Source: Streptomyces sp. NBC_01306
Lineage (GTDB): Bacteria > Actinomycetota > Actinomycetes > Streptomycetales > Streptomycetaceae
NCBI RefSeq assembly: GCF_026340465.1
Contig: NZ_JAPEPC010000001.1
Location: 5,151,001 to 5,215,000, forward strand
DNA: 64,000 bases
Direction: 5' to 3'
Both the position numbers and the translations under genes were made by a program. The number at the start of each line of letters is the position of its first letter. The first letter of the stretch is position 1. This document shows, one piece after another, positions 19,563 to 28,697 of the stretch. The notes below the pieces were generated by a model that was given only the letters and a program-made list of their open reading frames with translations, made no database searches and was not told the origin of the DNA.

Positions 19563-19824
19563 CCGCGGTCCGGGCGCGGAGCGGGACCGGCGGCGGGATC
19601 CGCCGCCGGTCCCCACCCGCAGCCACACCCGCCGTCACCCCCGATGGGCGGCTCCGCAGGACCGGATCCGTACCGGATTCCTGTCTCCGCCACCGCGCCC
19701 ACCAGTGGTTTCTCTTTCCGACACGGCCCATTTGAGTAACTCGACGCATATGGGCGGGCTCAGTCTGTCACTCTGTCGGTGTCGTCATCGGCGCAAACGT
19801 CAGATCTGGTCAGGGAGCCACCGA

Positions 19825-21750
19825 GTGGGGTCCATTCCCGGGTCCATTCCCGTACAGAGGGAGACCGCGGTCCATACCGTGCGCCCCTCCGGGCCACCGG
19901 CAGGCGTGCCGTCGGTGGTCCGCACCAGCCTGCCCGGCAACCCGCTGTCCCCGTCCGCCGCGCGCCGGTTCGTCCGGGCCGCGCTCGCCGACTGGACCGC
20001 GCTCGGCCTGCCGGCCACCGGATTCACCGACCAGCTCGCCGACGACTCCGCCCTGATCGCCAGTGAACTCGTCACCAACGCCGTCGTGCACGCGGGCACC
20101 ACGGTCGAGGTGCTCGTACGGCTGGAGGGCGCGGCGGGCGACGAGCCGCCCGCGCTGGTGATCGAGGTCTCCGACCACCACCCGTCGCGGGAGGTGCGCA
20201 ACGACCCGGACGACCACCAGGACGGCCTGCCGGAGTACGGCCGCGGGCTGCGGCTCGTCTCGTCCCTGGCCGAGGCCTGGGGCATCACCTACCGCACCGG
20301 ACTCAAGACGGTCTGGACCCGGCTGCCGCTCGACGGGGGCGACCCGCAGCCCGCCGCAGGCGGCGACCGCCGCCTGCGCCGCGGGCTGCGCGCCGCCGAG
20401 ATCCTGGCCCCCGCGCCCCGGCACAGACAGGGCGCGGAGCGGGAGTGGAGCAGCAGCGGCGCGCTCAGCTTCCTCGCCGAGGCATCCGAACTCCTCGCCG
20501 GGCAGTTCGACGAGGACATGATCGCCGCACTGGCCGCGCAGCTCCTGGTGCCCCGGCTCGGCGACTGGTGCGCCGTCTGGCTGGACCCGGAGGCCGGCGG
20601 CCCGGGACGCAGACCGAGGCTGTCGCGGGTCTGGCACGCCCACGAGAGCCGGGTCGACGAGCTGCGGGCGGTACTGGAGAAGGAGCCGCCGCAGCTGCCC
20701 GAGTCCGCGCGGGGCGGCGCCGTGGCCCTGGAGTGGCCCTTCGCCGACGGGACGGCGGGCGCCGACGGCAGAGCGGGCGCCGACGGCACGGTGCTCGGCT
20801 ACCGGCTGCTCGCGGCGGGCCGCCCGCTGGGCACCCTGCTGCTCGGCCGGGCCGCCGGGCGGCGCGCCCACGAGGAAGTCACCGCCCTGGTGGGCGACTT
20901 CGCACGCCGGGTCGCGCTGGCGATCGGTGCCGCGCGTCAGTACACCCGGCAGGCCACCATCAGCAGGGTCCTCCAGCGCGGCCTGCTGCCCAGCAGCGTC
21001 GCCGAGATCCCCGGCATGGACAGCGCCCTCGTCTACGAGCCGCGCGGCGAGGGCGTCGCGGGCGGCGACTTCTACGACGTCTTCCCCGGCGACAGCGCGG
21101 GCGGCCGCTGGTGCTTCGCACTCGGCGACGTCCAGGGCAGCGGCCCGGAGGCGGCCGTCGTCACCGGACTCGCCCGCCCCTGGCTGCGGCTGCTCGCCCG
21201 CGAGGGCTACCAGGTCTCCGAGGTGCTCGACCGGCTCAACAAGCTGCTGCTCGACGACGCGATGGAGACCGCCGAGGCGGCCGCCCGGATGGTCGCGATG
21301 GCCGGCGGCCAGGAACTGCACGAGGACCCCCAGTCCCGGTTCCTCTCGCTGCTCTACGGCGAGCTGGTGCCGCTGCCCGACGGTGCGGGAGTCCGGTGCA
21401 CCCTGGCCAGCGCTGGCCACCCGCTGCCGCTGCTGCTGAGCCCCGACGGCGCCGTACGGGCCGCCGCCGCGCCCCAGATGCTGCTCGGCGTGATCGAGGG
21501 GGTCGCGTACGAGAGCGAGACGTTCGACCTGGTGCCCGGCGACACACTGCTCTGCGTCACCGACGGCGTCACCGAGCGGCGGGCCGGCCCGCGCATGTTC
21601 GACGACGGCGACGGCCTCTCGGCCGAGCTGGCGGGCTGTACGGGGCTGACCGCGCAGGGCGTCGCCGAGCGGATCAAGCAGGCGGTCTACGCGTTCGGCG
21701 TGGAGCCGCTGGACGATGACATGGCGCTCCTGGTGCTGCGGGCGGAGTAG
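19825..21750 (+). CDS. SpoIIE-type PP2C phosphatase with N-terminal anti-sigma-factor-like ATPase domain
   Basis: The 641-residue protein combines a HATPase_c domain (about 30-150; N box ELVTNAVVHAG, G box GRGLRLVSSLAEAWG) with a GAF-like middle (about 200-350). A PP2C phosphatase domain follows (about 370-640; LLPSSVAEIPGMDSALVYEP, GGDFYDVFPG, GDVQGSG, DGVTERR). Such proteins act in partner-switching control of sigma factors, phosphorylating or dephosphorylating anti-anti-sigma proteins. GTG 19825 is chosen because GGGAG lies at 19813-19817; a longer frame from 19705 would add 40 basic residues without conserved features. Confidence 0.88.
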   Translation: MGSIPGSIPVQRETAVHTVRPSGPPAGVPSVVRTSLPGNPLSPSAARRFVRAALADWTALGLPATGFTDQLADDSALIASELVTNAVVHAGTTVEVLVRLEGAAGDEPPALVIEVSDHHPSREVRNDPDDHQDGLPEYGRGLRLVSSLAEAWGITYRTGLKTVWTRLPLDGGDPQPAAGGDRRLRRGLRAAEILAPAPRHRQGAEREWSSSGALSFLAEASELLAGQFDEDMIAALAAQLLVPRLGDWCAVWLDPEAGGPGRRPRLSRVWHAHESRVDELRAVLEKEPPQLPESARGGAVALEWPFADGTAGADGRAGADGTVLGYRLLAAGRPLGTLLLGRAAGRRAHEEVTALVGDFARRVALAIGAARQYTRQATISRVLQRGLLPSSVAEIPGMDSALVYEPRGEGVAGGDFYDVFPGDSAGGRWCFALGDVQGSGPEAAVVTGLARPWLRLLAREGYQVSEVLDRLNKLLLDDAMETAEAAARMVAMAGGQELHEDPQSRFLSLLYGELVPLPDGAGVRCTLASAGHPLPLLLSPDGAVRAAAAPQMLLGVIEGVAYESETFDLVPGDTLLCVTDGVTERRAGPRMFDDGDGLSAELAGCTGLTAQGVAERIKQAVYAFGVEPLDDDMALLVLRAE

Positions 21751-21776
21751 TCCCCGGACCGGGGGACAATGGGGGC

Positions 21777-23009
21777 ATGCCTTCCGTACTGCCCGATGGT
21801 GAGCCCATGCCCGATGACGGGGCGCTGCCCGGTCATGCCCTGGAGGGCGCGGGTGAGCGGCCGCTCGGGTTCTATCTGCACGTGCCCTACTGCGCGACGC
21901 GCTGCGGGTACTGCGACTTCAACACCTACACCGCGACCGAGCTGCGCGGCTCGGGCGGTGTGCTGGCCTCGCAGGACAACTACGCGTCGACCCTCACCGA
22001 GGAGATCCGGCTGGCCCGCAAGGTGCTCGGCGACGACCCGCGCCCGGTGAGCACCGTCTTCGTCGGCGGCGGCACGCCGACCCTGCTCGACGCCGCGGAC
22101 CTGGTGCGCATGCTCGCGGCGGTCCGGGACGAGTTCGGCCTCGCCGACGGCGCCGAGATCACCACCGAGGCCAACCCGGAGTCCGTCGGCCCGGAGTATC
22201 TGGCGACGCTGCGGGCCGGAGGCTTCAACCGGATCTCGTTCGGGATGCAGAGCGCGCGGCAGCACGTCCTGAAGATCCTCGACCGGACCCACACCCCGGG
22301 CAGGCCCGAGGCGTGCGTCGCGGAGGCGCGCGCCGCGGGCTTCGAGCACGTCAATCTGGACCTGATCTACGGCACGCCCGGCGAGTCCGACGACGACTGG
22401 CGGGCCTCGCTCTCGGCGGCGGTCGGCGCCGGACCCGACCACATCTCCGCGTACGCGCTCATCGTCGAGGAGGGCACCCAGCTGGCCCGCCGGATCCGGC
22501 GCGGCGAGGTGCCGATGACGGACGACGACGAGCACGCGGACCGCTATCTGATCGCGGACTCGGTCCTGGCCGACGCGGGGTTCTCCTGGTACGAGGTCTC
22601 CAACTGGTCCACCACCGACGCGGGCCGCTGCCTGCACAACGAGCTGTACTGGCGCGGCGCGGACTGGTGGGGCGCGGGCCCCGGCGCGCACAGCCACATC
22701 GGCGGCGTGCGCTGGTGGAACGTGAAGCACCCCGGCGCGTACGCGGCGGCCCTGGCGGCCGGCAAGTCACCCGGCGCGGGCCGGGAGATCCTGCCCGCCG
22801 AGGACCGCCGGGTGGAGCGCATCCTGCTGGAACTGCGCCTCCGCGACGGCTGCCCGCTCGCCATCCTGGCCCCGGCGGGCCTGGCCGCGTCCCGGCGGGC
22901 CCTGGCGGACGGACTGCTTGAGGCGGTGGCCTATGAGGCGGGGCGGGCGGTGCTCACCCTGCGGGGGCGGTTGCTGGCCGATGCGGTGGTGCGGGACCTG
23001 GTGGACTGA
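21777..23009 (+). CDS. hemW: Radical SAM heme chaperone HemW
   Basis: The 410-residue protein carries the radical SAM cluster motif in YLHVPYCATRCGYCDFNTYT (CxxxCxxC), then GGGTPTLL, RISFGMQS and NLDLIYGTPGE, all typical of the HemW/HemN-like group. HemW inserts heme into target proteins; it is often misnamed coproporphyrinogen oxidase. ATG 21777 is used. It lies 26 bases after the SpoIIE-type gene and just before the insertion element. Confidence 0.92.
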   Translation: MPSVLPDGEPMPDDGALPGHALEGAGERPLGFYLHVPYCATRCGYCDFNTYTATELRGSGGVLASQDNYASTLTEEIRLARKVLGDDPRPVSTVFVGGGTPTLLDAADLVRMLAAVRDEFGLADGAEITTEANPESVGPEYLATLRAGGFNRISFGMQSARQHVLKILDRTHTPGRPEACVAEARAAGFEHVNLDLIYGTPGESDDDWRASLSAAVGAGPDHISAYALIVEEGTQLARRIRRGEVPMTDDDEHADRYLIADSVLADAGFSWYEVSNWSTTDAGRCLHNELYWRGADWWGAGPGAHSHIGGVRWWNVKHPGAYAAALAAGKSPGAGREILPAEDRRVERILLELRLRDGCPLAILAPAGLAASRRALADGLLEAVAYEAGRAVLTLRGRLLADAVVRDLVD

Positions 23010-23262
23010 GGCTGCGGCCGGCCGCGCAGGGTGCTGGTTGCTGCCGCCTGCACGGGGCTCCGCCCCGGACCCCGCTCCTCGATCTCCCCCAGGAGGGGCT
23101 TGAACTCTCCGGCGCTCGGTGGGCTGGAAATTCCGGCGCTCGGCGGGGCTGGGGATGCCCTGCGCCGAGCAGGTAGGGGCAATCCGTCGCCACGAGGAGT
23201 CGGGGAATCCGCGCTAGGGCCAGACGCCGCGCGGCAGGCGGCACTTTGACGACAGGCCCTAG
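23010..23262. repeat. GC-rich non-coding stretch between hemW and the IS
   Basis: No coding frame is supported here. The sequence contains the palindrome GGGGCTCCGCCCC (23054-23066) and then the wording GACCCCGCTCCTCGATCTCC and GGAGGGGCTTGAACTC. It also carries two copies of a TCCGGCGCTCGG motif. Such sequence resembles the dispersed intergenic repeats common in Streptomyces chromosomes, and the hairpin may end hemW transcription. The assignment is from general familiarity. Confidence 0.5.
23259..23262. repeat. Left target-site duplication CTAG
   Basis: CTAG precedes the left end of the insertion element and matches the CTAG at 24706-24709 after the right end. Removing the element and one copy restores a continuous sequence across the DUF3097 gene end. 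Confidence 0.75.
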
Positions 23263-24705
23263 TAGGGCTTGGTCATGTTGATGGTGGTGGAGCGTGTCCG
23301 TTGGGTGTGGTCCGGCGTTGAGAGGGTGTGACTCCGGACGAGATTGCCTGTGTGCGTGGTGAGTTGGAGACGTTTGCGGCGGAGGTGTTCGAGCCGTTCG
23401 CGAGAAAGGATCAACGTCGCTGGGGGCAGGTCTACCTGCGCGGGCTGTTGACCGACGGCAAGCGGAAGTCCGTCGAGCCGATGGCGGCCCGCCTCGGGGA
23501 GGAGGGGAACCGGCAGGCGCTGGCTCACTTCGTCACCACCAGTCCGTGGGACCCCTCACACATCAGGGCCCGGCTGGCGTGGAAAATGGAGGCGGCGATC
23601 CAGCCGAGCGCGCTGATCTTCGACGACACCGGCTTCCTCAAGGACGGAAATGCTTCGGCGTGTGTGTCGCGGCAGTACACCGGCACCGCCGGCAAGGTCA
23701 CCAACTGCCAGGTGGGCGTTTCGCTGCACCTGGCCTCCGATCACGCCTCCTCGGCGGTGGACTGGCGGCTGTTCCTGCCCGAGACGTGGGATGCGGCCTC
23801 GCCGAAGGCGAACCCGGACAGGGTCGCCCGCCGCGCCTCCTGTGGCATTCCCGACGATGTCGGGCACGTGGAGAAGTGGCAGCTGGCCCTGGACATGCTG
23901 GACGAGACGCGCTCGTGGGGCATTGAGATCCCGTTGGCCATCGCGGACGCTGGATACGGCGACGCCACCGCTTTCCGGCTCGGTGTTCAGGCCCGCGGCC
24001 TGAATTACGTCGTCGGGATCTCCACGACGCTCACGGCCCACCCCGGCCAGGCCGTTCCCGTGGCCGTTCCGTACTCCGGAACCGGACGCCCACCGGTTGT
24101 GAAGTATCTGGACAAACCACAGTCGGTGAAACAACTGGCCATGGAAGCAGGCCGGAAGGCGGCCAAACCCGTGCAATGGCGGGAGGGCTCGCGGCCTGGC
24201 ACCAGCCGCAGCGGCTTCAAGCGCATGTACTCGCGGTTTGTCGCCCTGCGGATTCGCCCCGCCGGACGCGAGATCCGTCAGGCGGTCCAGGGCCCGCAGT
24301 TGCCGGAGTGCTGGCTGCTGGCCGAGTGGCCGGCAAACGAACCCGAACCGGTCCAGTTCTGGCTCTCCGACCTGCCCACCGACACTCCACTGACCACGTT
24401 GGTCCGCCTCGCCAAGCTCCGTTGGCGCATCGAGCACGACTACCGGGAGATGAAACAGGCCCTGGGCCTGACCCATTTCGAGGGCCGCACCTTCAACGGC
24501 TGGCACCACCACGTCACACTCGTCTCCGTCGCCCACGCCTTCTGCACCCTGCAACGACTGGCCAGAGCCCCAAAAGACACGGCGCCGGTCTGAGCCTCTA
24601 CCAAGTCGTCCGCGAGCTGCAGATACTCCTCGCGGTCTGGGCCGGCGCCTGCCCCACCTGCCACCGCGACATACCCACGCTCGTACTGACCTGACCAAGC
24701 CCTAT
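23263..24705 (+). mobile_element. IS701-type insertion sequence, 1443 bp
   Basis: The element is bounded by imperfect inverted repeats: TAGGGCTTGGTCATGTTG at the left and, read inwards from the right, ATAGGGCTTGGTCAGGTC. They are offset by one terminal base. It is flanked by a CTAG duplication and holds one transposase gene with a DDE motif. Four-base CTAG-like duplications fit the IS701 family. It sits at the very end of the DUF3097 gene, downstream of hemW. Confidence 0.82.
23328..24593 (+). CDS. IS701-family transposase, likely frameshifted near its 3' end
   Basis: The 421-residue product has the acidic triad pattern of DDE transposases: IFDDTGFLKDG, IADAGYGD and HDYREMKQALGL. It is therefore catalytically plausible for cut-and-paste DNA transfer. 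The frame ends at TGA 24591-24593. The -1 frame then continues as LSLYQVVRELQILLAVWAG and a CPTCHRD cysteine motif to 24694, inside the right inverted repeat. That continuation looks like the missing C-terminus of the family. Either one base has been lost, or the CCCAAAA heptamer near 24570 directs -1 frameshifting. Confidence 0.85.
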   Translation: MTPDEIACVRGELETFAAEVFEPFARKDQRRWGQVYLRGLLTDGKRKSVEPMAARLGEEGNRQALAHFVTTSPWDPSHIRARLAWKMEAAIQPSALIFDDTGFLKDGNASACVSRQYTGTAGKVTNCQVGVSLHLASDHASSAVDWRLFLPETWDAASPKANPDRVARRASCGIPDDVGHVEKWQLALDMLDETRSWGIEIPLAIADAGYGDATAFRLGVQARGLNYVVGISTTLTAHPGQAVPVAVPYSGTGRPPVVKYLDKPQSVKQLAMEAGRKAAKPVQWREGSRPGTSRSGFKRMYSRFVALRIRPAGREIRQAVQGPQLPECWLLAEWPANEPEPVQFWLSDLPTDTPLTTLVRLAKLRWRIEHDYREMKQALGLTHFEGRTFNGWHHHVTLVSVAHAFCTLQRLARAPKDTAPV

Positions 24706-25536
24706 CTAGGCGACGCTTGTATCCTCCGGCGCCGTCACGAAGTCGATCAGCTCCTCCACGCGCCCCAGCAGCGCGGGCTCCAGGTCCCGGTAGGAGCGCA
24801 CCCCCGACAGGATCCGCTGCCACGCGGCCCCGGTGTTCTCGGGCCAGCCCAGCGCCCGGCACACACCCGTCTTCCAGTCCTGCCCGCGCGGTACGGCCGG
24901 CCACCCCGCGATGCCCACCGACGACGGCTTCACCGCCTCCCAGACGTCGATGTAGGGGTGCCCCACCACCAGTGCGTGGTCGCTGGAGACCTCCGCCGCG
25001 ATACGGGACTCCTTCGAGCCCGGGACCAGATGGTCGACCAGCACCCCGAGCCGCGCGTCCGCCGCCGGGCCGAACTCCGCGACGATCGCGGGCAGATCGT
25101 CGATGCCGCCCAGATACTCGACGACGACGCCCTCGATCCGCAGGTCGTCGCCCCACACCCGCTCGACCAGCTCCGCGTCGTGCCGCCCCTCGACGTAGAT
25201 CCGCCCGGCCCGCGCGACCCGTGCCCGCGCGCCGGGCACCGCCAGCGAACCGGACGCCGTCAGGTGGGTGCGCTGCTGCGCCGCTGTGGGACGTACGAGA
25301 GTGACCGGGCGCCCCTCAAGCAGGAAGGCGCGCGGACCCATCGGGAACACCCGGTGCTTGCCGAAGCGGTCCTCCAGGGTGACCGTCGGCCCCTCGGCCG
25401 TCTTCTCACAACGGATCACCGCACCGCAGAACCCGGTGGCGATCTCCTCGACCACCAGATCGGGCTCGGCCGCGACCTCGCGGGCGGGCGTCTGCTTCTT
25501 CCACGGCGGCGTGAAGTCCGGGCTGTAGCTGCGCAT
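24706..25536 (-). CDS. DUF3097 family protein
   Basis: The 276-residue protein starts MRSYSPDFTPPWKKQ. Its central stretch GRIYVEGRHDAELVERVWGD is followed by LGVLVDHLVPGSKESRIA and HPYIDVWEAVKP. The EG...D...D pattern recalls Toprim-like folds, which is a guess. ATG 25536 is preferred over upstream in-frame codons to 25581. It follows the MBL-fold gene by ten bases on the same strand, so the two are probably one transcript. Its stop codon TAG is part of the CTAG target duplication of the insertion element, and coding sequence is intact. Confidence 0.85.
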   Translation of the reverse strand: MRSYSPDFTPPWKKQTPAREVAAEPDLVVEEIATGFCGAVIRCEKTAEGPTVTLEDRFGKHRVFPMGPRAFLLEGRPVTLVRPTAAQQRTHLTASGSLAVPGARARVARAGRIYVEGRHDAELVERVWGDDLRIEGVVVEYLGGIDDLPAIVAEFGPAADARLGVLVDHLVPGSKESRIAAEVSSDHALVVGHPYIDVWEAVKPSSVGIAGWPAVPRGQDWKTGVCRALGWPENTGAAWQRILSGVRSYRDLEPALLGRVEELIDFVTAPEDTSVA

Positions 25537-25546
25537 TCCGCAGACG

Positions 25547-26332
25547 CTACGACACCCTGGAGCGTGCTGCCAGCACATCACGTTGAGCGCGGACGAACGC
25601 GGCGTCGACCACGGCCCCGTGCCCCGGTACGTACAGCGCGTCCTCGCCGCCCAGTGCCAGCAGCCGGTCCAGCGCCGCGGGCCACTGGGCGGGCATCGCG
25701 TCCGGGCCCGCCTGCGGCTCGCCCGACTCCTCGACCAGGTCGCCGCAGAAGACGACGTCGCGGCCGTCCGCGCCGTTCCCGGAGGCGGCTTCCTGTCCGC
25801 CCGGGACGAGCAGAGCCAGATCGTGGCCGGTGTGCCCGGGGCCGCAGTTCACCAGGGTGACCCGGAGGCCGCCCAGGTCCAGGGTCAGTTCCCCGGACAC
25901 CTGATGGTGCGGAGCGACCAGATGGGCCACCGCCTCGGCGGCCTCCGCCGCCGCGACGCCGTGGCGCACCGCGTCCTGGCGCAACTCCTCGGCGCCGCGC
26001 GAGCCCCGGGTGAGCAGCGCCTCCGTGCCCACCGCTCCGTAGACCTGGACACCCGCGAACACCGCGGTGCCCAGCACATGGTCGAAGTGCGGGTGGCTCA
26101 GCGCGATGTGCGTCACCCGGCGGCCGAGCACCGCCTCCGCGCGCATCCGGAGCTCCCGGCCCTCGCGCAGCGTCGCCCCTGTGTCGAAGAGCAGCGCACC
26201 GTACCGGCCCGCCACGAGCCCGGCTGTCGCGTCCCAGCGGGGGAGACGGCACCGGCCCACCCCCGCCGCCAGACGTTCCCAGCCATAGTCTTCCCAGGTG
26301 GAGTCTTCCCAAGTGGCGTCAGTGGCGTCCAT
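25547..26332 (-). CDS. MBL-fold metallohydrolase
   Basis: The 261-residue protein has the metallo-beta-lactamase metal site SHPHFDHVLGTAVF, then NCGPGHTGHDLALLVPGG, DVVFCGDLVEESG and YVPGHGAVV, giving the usual His/Asp ligands for two metals. Substrate unknown; relatives include beta-lactamase-like and glyoxalase II-like hydrolases. The N-terminus carries a short acidic WEDSTWEDYGWE repeat. It is the first gene of a two-gene unit with DUF3097 and is divergent from hrcA. Confidence 0.87.
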   Translation of the reverse strand: MDATDATWEDSTWEDYGWERLAAGVGRCRLPRWDATAGLVAGRYGALLFDTGATLREGRELRMRAEAVLGRRVTHIALSHPHFDHVLGTAVFAGVQVYGAVGTEALLTRGSRGAEELRQDAVRHGVAAAEAAEAVAHLVAPHHQVSGELTLDLGGLRVTLVNCGPGHTGHDLALLVPGGQEAASGNGADGRDVVFCGDLVEESGEPQAGPDAMPAQWPAALDRLLALGGEDALYVPGHGAVVDAAFVRAQRDVLAARSRVS

Positions 26333-26428
26333 ACCCTGACGCTATCCCCGGTCGGCGGACAACGGCGCGATCGTGCGACGGGCCGCCCTTGCCAGCGGTG
26401 AACCTCTCCGCCGTACACTGGGACGCTG

Positions 26429-26455
26429 CTGGCACTCGAACATTCCGAGTGCCAG
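26429..26455. promoter_or_regulatory. CIRCE operator upstream of hrcA
   Basis: CTGGCACTC (26429-26437) and GAGTGCCAG (26447-26455) form a perfect inverted repeat with the standard nine-base spacer. This is the CIRCE element bound by HrcA. It lies 35 bases before the hrcA start, so the repressor should control its own operon. Confidence 0.93.
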
Positions 26456-26489
26456 GAAGGCCCGGATCGACAGCTGGAGGTGTGCGCGG

Positions 26490-27500
26490 GTGCTCAGCGA
26501 ACGCAGACTCGAAGTGTTGCGCGCCATCGTCCAGGACTATGTGGGCACCGAGGAGCCGGTCGGCTCCAAGGCGCTCACCGAGCGGCACCGGCTCGGTGTC
26601 TCACCGGCCACCGTCCGCAACGACATGGCGGCCCTGGAGGACGAGGGGTTCATCGCCCAGCCGCACACGAGCGCGGGCCGCATCCCCACGGACAAGGGGT
26701 ACCGGCTGTTCGTCGACCGGCTCGCGGGCGTCAAGCCCCTCTCGTCGCCCGAGCGGCGCGCCATCCAGAACTTCATGGACGGCGCCGTCGACCTCGACGA
26801 CGTGGTGGGCCGCACCGTGCGGCTCCTCGCCCAGCTCACCCGGCAGGTCGCCGTGGTGCAGTACCCGTCGCTGACCCGTTCCACGGTGCGGCACGTGGAA
26901 CTGCTGGCGCTGGCCCCGGCCCGGCTGATGCTCGTGCTGATCACGGACACCGGACGGGTCGAGCAGCGCATGATCGACTGTCCGGCGCCGTTCGGTGAGA
27001 CTTCTCTCGCCGACCTCCGTGCCCGGCTCAACAGCCGGGTGGTGGGGCGCCGCTTCGCGGACGTACCACAATTGGTGCAGGACCTTCCCGAGTCCTTCGA
27101 ACAGGAGGACCGGGGTACGGTTTCCACGGTGCTCGCGACCTTGCTGGAAACGCTGGTCGAGGAGACCGAGGAACGGCTGATGATCGGCGGAACCGCCAAT
27201 CTGACGCGATTCGGACATGACTTCCCACTGACCATCAGGCCGGTGCTGGAAGCGCTTGAGGAGCAGGTCGTGCTCCTCAAGCTGCTCGGTGAGGACTCGG
27301 GCATGACCGTACGCATCGGGCATGAGAATGCCCACGAGGGCCTGACGTCCACATCGGTCGTCGCCGTCGGCTACGGTTCGGGCGACGAGGCAGTCGCCAA
27401 ACTCGGCGTGGTCGGACCGACCCGCATGGACTACCCCGGAACGATGGGAGCGGTACGCGCAGTGGCACGTTACGTCGGACAGATCCTGGCGGAGTCGTAA
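26490..27500 (+). CDS. hrcA: Heat-inducible transcriptional repressor HrcA
   Basis: The 336-residue repressor begins MLSERRLEVLRAIVQDYVGT and has the winged helix with SPATVRNDMAALEDEGFI and HTSAGRIPTDKGYR. It represses heat-shock genes through CIRCE and loses activity when GroEL is busy. GTG 26490 is used; the frame upstream covers the CIRCE element. The stop codon abuts the dnaJ start, so hrcA-dnaJ is one operon under the operator at 26429-26455. Confidence 0.96.
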   Translation: MLSERRLEVLRAIVQDYVGTEEPVGSKALTERHRLGVSPATVRNDMAALEDEGFIAQPHTSAGRIPTDKGYRLFVDRLAGVKPLSSPERRAIQNFMDGAVDLDDVVGRTVRLLAQLTRQVAVVQYPSLTRSTVRHVELLALAPARLMLVLITDTGRVEQRMIDCPAPFGETSLADLRARLNSRVVGRRFADVPQLVQDLPESFEQEDRGTVSTVLATLLETLVEETEERLMIGGTANLTRFGHDFPLTIRPVLEALEEQVVLLKLLGEDSGMTVRIGHENAHEGLTSTSVVAVGYGSGDEAVAKLGVVGPTRMDYPGTMGAVRAVARYVGQILAES

Positions 27501-28637
27501 GTGGCCACGGACTATTACGCCGTTCTCGGCGTGCGCCGCGACGCTTCCCAGGACGAGATCAAGAAGGCATTCCGGCGATTGGCGCGCGAGCTCCACCCGG
27601 ACGTCAACCCCGATCCCAAGACGCAGGAACGCTTCAAGGAGATCAACGCCGCCTACGAGGTGTTGTCGGACCCGCAGAAGAAGCAGGTCTACGACCTCGG
27701 GGGCGACCCGCTCTCGCAGGCGGGCGGCGGCGGAGCCGGCGGCTTCGGCCAGGGCGGCTTCGGCAACTTCTCGGACATCATGGACGCCTTCTTCGGTACG
27801 GCGTCCCAGCGCGGGCCGAGGTCGCGTACGCGGCGCGGCCAGGACGCGATGATCCGGCTGGAGATCGACCTCAACGAGTCGGCCTTCGGCACCACGAAGG
27901 ACATCCAGGTCGACACCGCTGTGGTCTGCACGACCTGCAGCGGCGAGGGCGCGGCCCCCGGCACCTCGGCCCAGACCTGCGACATGTGCCGCGGCCGCGG
28001 TGAGGTCTCGCAGGTCACCCGGTCCTTCCTGGGCCAGGTCATGACCTCGCGGCCGTGCCCGCAGTGTCAGGGCTTCGGTACGGTCGTGCCGACCCCGTGC
28101 CCCGAGTGCGCGGGCGACGGGCGCATCCGCTCCCGCCGCACGCTGACGGTGAAGATCCCGGCCGGTGTCGACAACGGCACCCGCATCCAGCTCGCGGGCG
28201 AGGGCGAGGTCGGCCCCGGCGGCGGCCCCGCCGGTGACCTGTACGTGGAGATCCACGAACTGCCGCACGCGGTCTTCCAGCGGCGCGGCGACGATCTGCA
28301 CTGCACGGTGACGGTCCCGATGACGGCGGCCGCGCTCGGCACGAAGGTGCCGCTGGAGACGCTGGACGCGCTGGAGGAGGTCGACATCCGGCCGGGCACG
28401 CAGTCCGGCCAGTCGATCCCGATGCACCAGCGCGGCATCACGCATCTGCGCGGCGGCGGCCGCGGCGACCTGATCGTGCATGTCGAGGTGCTCACCCCGA
28501 CAAAGATGGACGCCGAACAGGAGCGCCTGCTGCGGGAGTTCTCCAAACTGCGCGGCGAGGAACGGCCCACCGGCCAGTTCCAGCCGGGGCAGCAGGGGTT
28601 GTTCTCGCGGCTGAAGGATGCGTTCAACGGGCGGTAG
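27501..28637 (+). CDS. dnaJ: Molecular chaperone DnaJ
   Basis: The 378-residue co-chaperone has a J domain with the HPD motif (LARELHPDVNPD, about residue 35), a Gly/Phe-rich linker (GGFGQGGFGNF), four CxxCxGxG-type zinc repeats (CTTCSGEG, CDMCRGRG, CPQCQGFG, CPECAGDG) and the C-terminal substrate domain. It stimulates DnaK ATPase. GTG at 27501 directly follows the hrcA stop codon. Regulation by HrcA is expected. Confidence 0.96.
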   Translation: MATDYYAVLGVRRDASQDEIKKAFRRLARELHPDVNPDPKTQERFKEINAAYEVLSDPQKKQVYDLGGDPLSQAGGGGAGGFGQGGFGNFSDIMDAFFGTASQRGPRSRTRRGQDAMIRLEIDLNESAFGTTKDIQVDTAVVCTTCSGEGAAPGTSAQTCDMCRGRGEVSQVTRSFLGQVMTSRPCPQCQGFGTVVPTPCPECAGDGRIRSRRTLTVKIPAGVDNGTRIQLAGEGEVGPGGGPAGDLYVEIHELPHAVFQRRGDDLHCTVTVPMTAAALGTKVPLETLDALEEVDIRPGTQSGQSIPMHQRGITHLRGGGRGDLIVHVEVLTPTKMDAEQERLLREFSKLRGEERPTGQFQPGQQGLFSRLKDAFNGR

Positions 28638-28697
28638 CCCCCGGCGTACTCGCGCCACCGATTCGGTGCGGTGCGGAGGACGTGGCACGATGCGGTC

